Assembly: GCF_002407185.1 (NCBI RefSeq)
Contig: NZ_CP023563.1
Coordinates: 1 to 64,000, forward strand
Reading direction: 5' to 3'
Source: Brachybacterium vulturis
GTDB taxonomy: Bacteria > Actinomycetota > Actinomycetes > Actinomycetales > Dermabacteraceae
Length of the DNA stretch: 64,000 nucleotides
Both the position numbers and the translations under genes were made by a program. The notes beneath the pieces are model-generated. The model was not told the origin of the DNA, did no database searches, and saw nothing but the letters and a program-made list of their open reading frames with translations. This document shows, in pieces, positions 59,464-64,000 of the stretch (position 1 is the first letter of the stretch; each line of letters starts with the position of its first letter).

Positions 59464-60456
59464 ATGCCGTCGCCGAAGCCCTACACGACCATCGGCCAGC
59501 AGATCACGCTGCTGCAGCGGCGCGGGATGCTCCTGGATCCAGACGAAGCATCGCAATGGTTGCGGAACGTCGGCTACTACCGTCTCAGCGGGTACTGGTA
59601 CGACTATCGGGTCAGGGGCTCGGCTGGCGCCCCTATCGACCGCTTTCTACCAGACACCGATTTCTCGATGGTCGCTGCGCTCTACGAGTTCGACCGCAAG
59701 CTGCGAACTCTGATCCATGACGCAGTGGAGCGCGTCGAAGTCGGAGTACGCAGCCACTTGAGCTATCACATCGGCCAGCATGGGCCTCTGGCGCACGAAG
59801 ATCCGCAGTTGTTCCGCACCGGCTTTGATCACGAGCGCTGGTTGACCGTGGCCGAGCGGCGCGTAGACCGCGCTGCGCGCAGCCACAGCGCACCGATCCG
59901 GCACCATCGCAAGGCCTACAGCGGCTCGGTGCCGATCTGGGTCCTCACCGAAGTCTTGGACTTCGCCGACATCTCCAGACTGTACGAGGGGATGTTCGCC
60001 CGAGACCAATGGGCCGTCGCGGAGAGCCTCGGCCTGAAGCTTGACGTGTCGGCGCTTTCTGGCAACCAGAGGCGGAAGGCTTCACGGGAGCACCCGCTGG
60101 CACGCTGGCTGGAGCAGCTGTCGATCCTCCGCAACGCCTGCGCGCACCACGCGCGGGTCTGGAACCGTTCGCTGATCCCGGCCCCCACTGCGGCCCTTCG
60201 CACGATCCCGCGCCTCACCACCCTCGCATCCGGTCAGAGCGAGCGCGTCTACGGATCGATCGCAGTCATCGCCTATCTCCTAGGGCATCTCGCGCCGGGA
60301 TCGACCTGGAATCTGAAGATGCGGGAACTCCTCGAAGATGGACTCAGCACAACGCAGAATCCGAGTCCTGCAGCGCTGGGCGCTCCAGAGGACTGGGCAT
60401 CAGATCCGCTCTGGACTACCCCCTGCGGGAACTGGACACCCCCATCGGCCCTCTGA
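59464..60456 (+). CDS. Abi_2-family abortive infection protein (AbiF/AbiD type)
   Basis: A 330-residue Abi_2 protein. It opens KPYTTIGQQITLLQRRGML and has the conserved RNVGYYRLSGYWYDYR segment, then a C-terminal HEPN-type RNase motif R223-x4-H228 in RNACAHHARVWNR. Such proteins act as RNA-targeting toxins in phage defence. The ATG follows GGGGGAGA inside the 3' end of the upstream structured RNA, so RNA and gene appear to form one unit. It has no protein antitoxin nearby, consistent with an RNA antitoxin. The gene is intact. Confidence 0.88.
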   Translation: MPSPKPYTTIGQQITLLQRRGMLLDPDEASQWLRNVGYYRLSGYWYDYRVRGSAGAPIDRFLPDTDFSMVAALYEFDRKLRTLIHDAVERVEVGVRSHLSYHIGQHGPLAHEDPQLFRTGFDHERWLTVAERRVDRAARSHSAPIRHHRKAYSGSVPIWVLTEVLDFADISRLYEGMFARDQWAVAESLGLKLDVSALSGNQRRKASREHPLARWLEQLSILRNACAHHARVWNRSLIPAPTAALRTIPRLTTLASGQSERVYGSIAVIAYLLGHLAPGSTWNLKMRELLEDGLSTTQNPSPAALGAPEDWASDPLWTTPCGNWTPPSAL

Positions 60457-60507
60457 GTCCAAGTCCCTCGAGGTCACGGTCTCGCGAGGCAGTCGCACCC
60501 GCGCGCA

Positions 60508-62046
60508 TCACCAGGGACTGGGCGAGAAGTCCTTCACGAAGCAGCCGTACAGATCCTCGCCGGCCTCGCCGCGCACGATCGGGTCGTAGACGCGTGCTGC
60601 GCCATCGACCAGATCCAGCGGGGCGTGCCAGCCCTCGGCGGCGATGCGCAGCTTGTCCTGGTGGGGGCGTTCGTCGGTGATCCAGCCGGTGTCCACCGCG
60701 GTCATCAGGATCCGGTCGGTCTCGAACGCCTCGCCCGCACTGGTGCGGGTGAGCATGTTCAGTGCGGCCTTGGCCATGTTGGTGTGGGGGTGGCCGGCGC
60801 CCTTGTAGCGGCGGGAGAACTGCCCCTCCATCGCCGAGACGTTGACGATGTAGGCCCGGCGCGCCCCGGCCTGCACGGCCGCGCGCATCGCGGGCCGCAG
60901 CCTGCTGATCAGCAGGAAGGGGGCGGTCTCGTTGCACAGCTGCACCTCGAGCATCTCCAGCGCGTCCACCTGGTCCACCGTCCGGGTCCACGAGTTGGTG
61001 GTCTGCAGGTCCGGCAGCAGCCCGCCGGCGTCGACCGCGGTGCCGGCGAGGTGCTCCTGCAGGCTGGCCCTGCCGGCACGCAGCGCGAGCGCGGTCATCG
61101 ACGCCGCGGACTGCGCGGCCCGGGCAGGCTCGAGCGTTTCCCCGTCGTGCCGCGGGACGGACCGGTTCTGCAGCACGCCGGCGAGCGCGGCGGGATGCGC
61201 CTGGGAGATGCGATCGAAGGCTGTCATCTCCGGCAGTGCGAGGTCCGGGGGCAGCGGGGCGTCCTCCTGCGCGACCAGGGCCGAGTAGGCGCTCGGGGAG
61301 CGGCGCACCGTCTGCGCGGCATTGTTGATGAGGATGTCCAGCGGACCGGCGGCGGCCACGTCGTCGGCGAGCGCGATCACCTGGAGGGGGTCGCGCAGAT
61401 CGATCCCGACGATGGTCAGCCGGTCGATCCACTCCGCCGCGTCCTCCCGCTGGGCGAAGCGCCGTGCCGCGTCCTTGGGGAAGCGGGTGGTGAGGGTGGT
61501 GTGCGCACCGTCGCGCAGCAGGCGCAGCGCGATGTACATGCCGATCTTGGAGCGGCCGCCGGTGAGCAGGGCCCGCTTGCCGGTGAGGTCGGTGCGCTGG
61601 TCCCGCTTGGTGTGGGACATCGCGGCGCAGTCCGGGCACAGCCAGTGGTAGAAGGCATCGACCAGGGTGAAGTCGGTCTTGCAGATGTAGCAGCCGCGGG
61701 CCTTGTGCAGCTCGCCCGCGAAGGCACCCTGCGCGCTCGAGACCAACGGGATCCCCTTGGTCTCGTCGTCGATGCGCAGCGGGGACCCGGTGGCGGTCGC
61801 CGCGATCACGGCGCGGTCCGCCTTACGCTGTGCCCAGGTCTTCTCCCCGCGGCGCGACTTTCCGAGCTTCTTCTCGAAGTTCCGGGAGGCCCGCTTGATC
61901 GCGACCAGATCCGCGCTGTCCTCGGCGAGGGTCGGGGCGTGCTGCAGCACCCGCAGGGCGGTGGCGATGTCCTCCGCGGTCAGAGCGGGTCCCTCGCGGC
62001 CGGTAGGAGACGACACGGACGGGGCAGGAGCAGAGGAGCCAGGCAC
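60508..62046 (-). CDS. SDR oxidoreductase with N-terminal zinc ribbon
   Basis: A 512-residue protein. An N-terminal helical region (about 20-90) and a zinc ribbon with Cys119, Cys122, Cys137 and Cys140 (CYIC and CPDC) precede a short-chain dehydrogenase domain with GGRSKIG (163-169) and LINNAAQTV. The catalytic serine region VNVSAMEG is present, but the YxxxK motif reads TNMAK (His-Thr-Asn-Met-Ala-Lys), so the usual Tyr appears replaced. The reductase may be altered or rely on a neighbouring Tyr. The start is GTG at 62046 with no good ribosome site. Confidence 0.8.
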   Translation of the reverse strand: MPGSSAPAPSVSSPTGREGPALTAEDIATALRVLQHAPTLAEDSADLVAIKRASRNFEKKLGKSRRGEKTWAQRKADRAVIAATATGSPLRIDDETKGIPLVSSAQGAFAGELHKARGCYICKTDFTLVDAFYHWLCPDCAAMSHTKRDQRTDLTGKRALLTGGRSKIGMYIALRLLRDGAHTTLTTRFPKDAARRFAQREDAAEWIDRLTIVGIDLRDPLQVIALADDVAAAGPLDILINNAAQTVRRSPSAYSALVAQEDAPLPPDLALPEMTAFDRISQAHPAALAGVLQNRSVPRHDGETLEPARAAQSAASMTALALRAGRASLQEHLAGTAVDAGGLLPDLQTTNSWTRTVDQVDALEMLEVQLCNETAPFLLISRLRPAMRAAVQAGARRAYIVNVSAMEGQFSRRYKGAGHPHTNMAKAALNMLTRTSAGEAFETDRILMTAVDTGWITDERPHQDKLRIAAEGWHAPLDLVDGAARVYDPIVRGEAGEDLYGCFVKDFSPSPW

Positions 62047-62140
62047 CGATCGAGTCTATGGCGGCCGGGCCGTCCGGCCGACGGGGCGTTGGTCACGTGC
62101 GAGGACGACGGGAGCACCGGCGGTCACTAAGCTCGCAGCC

Positions 62141-62905
62141 ATGACGATGACGTCCCTGATCACCGGTGCCAGCTCCGGCCTCGGCGCCGAGTACGCCCGC
62201 CGGCTCGCCCGCCGCGGCGACCACCTCGTGCTCGTCGCCCGCGATGAGGCACGGCTCGAGGAGCTGGCTGCCGAGCTGCGCGGCGAGGGGGCGAGCGAGG
62301 TCGACGTGCTGGCCGCGGACCTCTCCTCCGCCGGCGGCATCGCCGCCGTCGTCGGCCGGCTCTCCGATGCGTCGCGCCCGGTCGACATGCTGATCAACAG
62401 CGCCGGTTTCGGCCTCCCCCTCGCCTTCGAACGGAACGACATCGAGGACGAGGCGCGCCACCTGCGCCTCCATGCCGAGGTGCCGATGCGGCTGATGCAC
62501 GCCGTGCTGCCCGGCATGCTGGAGCGCCGCTCCGGCACGATCCTCAACATCGCCTCCGCCTCGGCCGTCATGCCGCGCTCCACCTATGCGGCGGCGAAGT
62601 CCTGGCAGGTGATGTTCTCCCGCTGGGCCAGCAGCTACTACCGCTCCCGCGGCGTGACCGTCACCGCCGTGTGCCCCGGCTACACCCACACCGACTTCCA
62701 CGCCCGCCTGGGCCTGCCTCCGGGTGAGGAGGGCATCCCCGACTGGCTGTGGCTCCAGGCGCCGCGGGTGGTCGAGGAATCGCTGCGGGACGCGGCGCGC
62801 GGCAAGGCGGTCTCCGTGCCGAGCAAGCGGTACAAGGCGATCTATACCGCGGCGCGGCTGGCGCCGACGGGACTGATGGCACGCCTGGCGGCGCGAGGGC
62901 GGTGA
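62141..62905 (+). CDS. Classical SDR oxidoreductase
   Basis: A 254-residue short-chain dehydrogenase. TGASSGLGAEYA (9-20) is the cofactor loop, INSAGFG the NNAG equivalent, and SASAVMPRSTYAAAKSW holds Ser and the YxxxK pair. The ATG at 62141 follows an upstream in-frame extension that overlaps the opposite gene and was rejected. It is divergent from the zinc-ribbon SDR at 60508. Substrate unknown. Confidence 0.92.
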   Translation: MTMTSLITGASSGLGAEYARRLARRGDHLVLVARDEARLEELAAELRGEGASEVDVLAADLSSAGGIAAVVGRLSDASRPVDMLINSAGFGLPLAFERNDIEDEARHLRLHAEVPMRLMHAVLPGMLERRSGTILNIASASAVMPRSTYAAAKSWQVMFSRWASSYYRSRGVTVTAVCPGYTHTDFHARLGLPPGEEGIPDWLWLQAPRVVEESLRDAARGKAVSVPSKRYKAIYTAARLAPTGLMARLAARGR

Positions 62906-63038
62906 ACGGTGATGGCGAGCGCGGCGACCGGACGGTGACCGCCTCCCGTTCACACTCCGCCATGCACGGGGACACCGCCGCGGCTCCGGACTAGTCTCGG
63001 CCGGTACAGCCCCGCCCGCCGGACCACGGAGATCGATC

Positions 63039-64000
63039 ATGCCCCAGAACATCCTCACCGACCGCCTCGACGCAGGCCCCGTCATCTGCGCGGAGGGCTT
63101 CCTGTTCGAGCTCGAGCGCCGCGGCTACCTCACGGCCGGCGAATTCGTCCCCGAGGTCGCCCTCGAGCACCCGGAGGCCCTGCGAACCCTGCACGTGGAC
63201 TTCCAGCGCGCCGGCTCCGACATCGTCGAGGCGTTCACCTACAACGGTCACCGCGAGAAGATGCGGGTGATCGGCAAGGAGGACCTGCTGGAGCCGCTGA
63301 ACCGCTCCGCACTGCGCATCGCCCGCGAGGTCGCCGACGCGGTGCCCGGGAACCTCATGGCCGGCAACATCTCGAACTCGAACATCTGGGACCCGACGGA
63401 CACCGCACGGCAGGCCGAGGTGCGCGGCATGTTCGAGGAGATGGTCGGATGGGCCGTCGAGGAGGGCGCGGACCTCATCATCGGCGAGACCTTCTACTAC
63501 GCCGGCGAGGCGCTGGCCGCGCTCGAGGTCGCGAAGTCCTCCGGGCTGCCGGTGGTGCTCACCCTCGCCCCGATGGCGTTCCAGGAGATGGCCGACGGCG
63601 CGGGGATCGTCGAGACCGCCCAGCGCCTGGAGCAGGGCGGGGCCGACGTGGTCGGGTTGAACTGCTTCCGGGGCCCGGAGACCCTGATGCCCTGGCTGCG
63701 GCAGATCCGCGAGGCGGTCTCCTGCCACGTGGGCGCCCTGCCCATCCCGTACCGGACCACGCAGGAGGAGCCGACGTTCTTCAACCTCTCGGATGAGGCG
63801 GCGGCCGTCCCCTCCCCGCACGGGCGCACTTTCCCCACCGCCCTGGACCCCCTGCTGACCAACCGCTACGAGATCCGGGCCTTCGCCGAGGAGGCCTACG
63901 CGCTGGGCGTGAACTACCTGGGGGTGTGCTGCGGCGCCGCTCCGATCCATATCCGCGAGGTCGCCGAGGCAGTGGGCCGCACCCCGGAGGCCAGCCGGTT
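63039..64000 (+). CDS. Homocysteine S-methyltransferase family protein (3' end cut)
   Basis: An open frame from ATG at 63039 (GGAG 8 bases before it) runs past the window end, at least 320 residues. It opens MPQNILTDRLDAGPVICAEG, with VEAFTYNGHREKMRV, the zinc-ligand segment GLNCFRGPE, and the paired cysteines VCCGAAPIHI of the homocysteine methyltransferase barrel. It transfers a methyl group from a donor such as betaine or S-methylmethionine to homocysteine. Length and fold suit a betaine-homocysteine-type enzyme; the exact donor is not determinable. No stop is seen before 64000. Confidence 0.85.
   Translation, partial: MPQNILTDRLDAGPVICAEGFLFELERRGYLTAGEFVPEVALEHPEALRTLHVDFQRAGSDIVEAFTYNGHREKMRVIGKEDLLEPLNRSALRIAREVADAVPGNLMAGNISNSNIWDPTDTARQAEVRGMFEEMVGWAVEEGADLIIGETFYYAGEALAALEVAKSSGLPVVLTLAPMAFQEMADGAGIVETAQRLEQGGADVVGLNCFRGPETLMPWLRQIREAVSCHVGALPIPYRTTQEEPTFFNLSDEAAAVPSPHGRTFPTALDPLLTNRYEIRAFAEEAYALGVNYLGVCCGAAPIHIREVAEAVGRTPEASR

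Overview
The window is about 64 kb of very GC-rich DNA with actinobacterial gene style: many GTG and TTG starts, Tat/lipoprotein binding proteins, carbohydrate importers without their own ATPase, and DUF3039, COG3044 and SWIM/SNF2 proteins. It fits a member of Micrococcales, most likely Brachybacterium or another Dermabacteraceae. That placement is an inference from gene content, not from a marker gene. I see no rRNA, tRNA, CRISPR array, IS element or prophage.

Layout. (1) 83-5787: a LacI regulator, then a minus-strand ROK regulator, binding protein and two permeases (sugar importer 1). (2) 5861-6504: a decayed AraC gene. (3) 6608-14417: a minus-strand operon of ROK regulator, binding protein, ATPase, fused double permease, and an 837-residue protein joining an argininosuccinate-lyase-like enzyme to a PfkB sugar kinase. 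This is the strongest candidate for an undescribed pathway. (4) 14760-15940: a frameshifted DadA-like oxidoreductase remnant and a small lipoprotein. (5) 16063-21298: LacI, binding protein, two permeases and a GH32/68-like enzyme (importer 3). (6) 21574-32105: an HTH/DUF3039 toxin-antitoxin-like pair, an unknown 605-residue protein, a Fic enzyme, an NAD(P)-binding protein, a D-lactate dehydrogenase lacking its FAD domain, and a SWIM/SNF2 ATPase. (7) 32106-39957: a C69 dipeptidase, then a sulfated-glycoside locus with sulfatase, MFS transporter and GH1 on the minus strand facing TetR and the formylglycine-generating enzyme on the plus strand. (8) 40216-42164: a small hypothetical protein and a Schlafen/AlbA_2 ATPase under a perfect palindrome. 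(9) 42237-49651: LacI, binding protein, two permeases and a GH130 phosphorylase, with a divergent secreted protein (importer 4). (10) 49807-64000: mixed accessory and housekeeping genes, including a helicase, aldo/keto reductase, AbiE toxin-antitoxin, flotillin, COG3044 ATPase, an SRPBCC protein, an Abi_2 (AbiF/AbiD) gene behind a structured RNA, two SDR proteins, and a methyltransferase cut by the window end.

How the genes work together. Most of the window is catabolic islands, each with its own regulator (two ROK, three LacI, one TetR, one dead AraC) next to a transporter and, in most cases, intracellular enzymes. The three CUT1-type importers have no ATPase here and presumably share an MsiK-type ATPase encoded elsewhere. 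Importer 2 carries its own. Palindromes near the start sites of most of these clusters are plausible operators. Two clusters have a strong hairpin just after the binding-protein gene, which probably keeps binding protein in excess over the membrane parts. Interspersed defence-type genes (AbiE, Abi_2, Fic, AlbA_2, HTH/DUF3039) and five broken genes mark the region as accessory and turning over.
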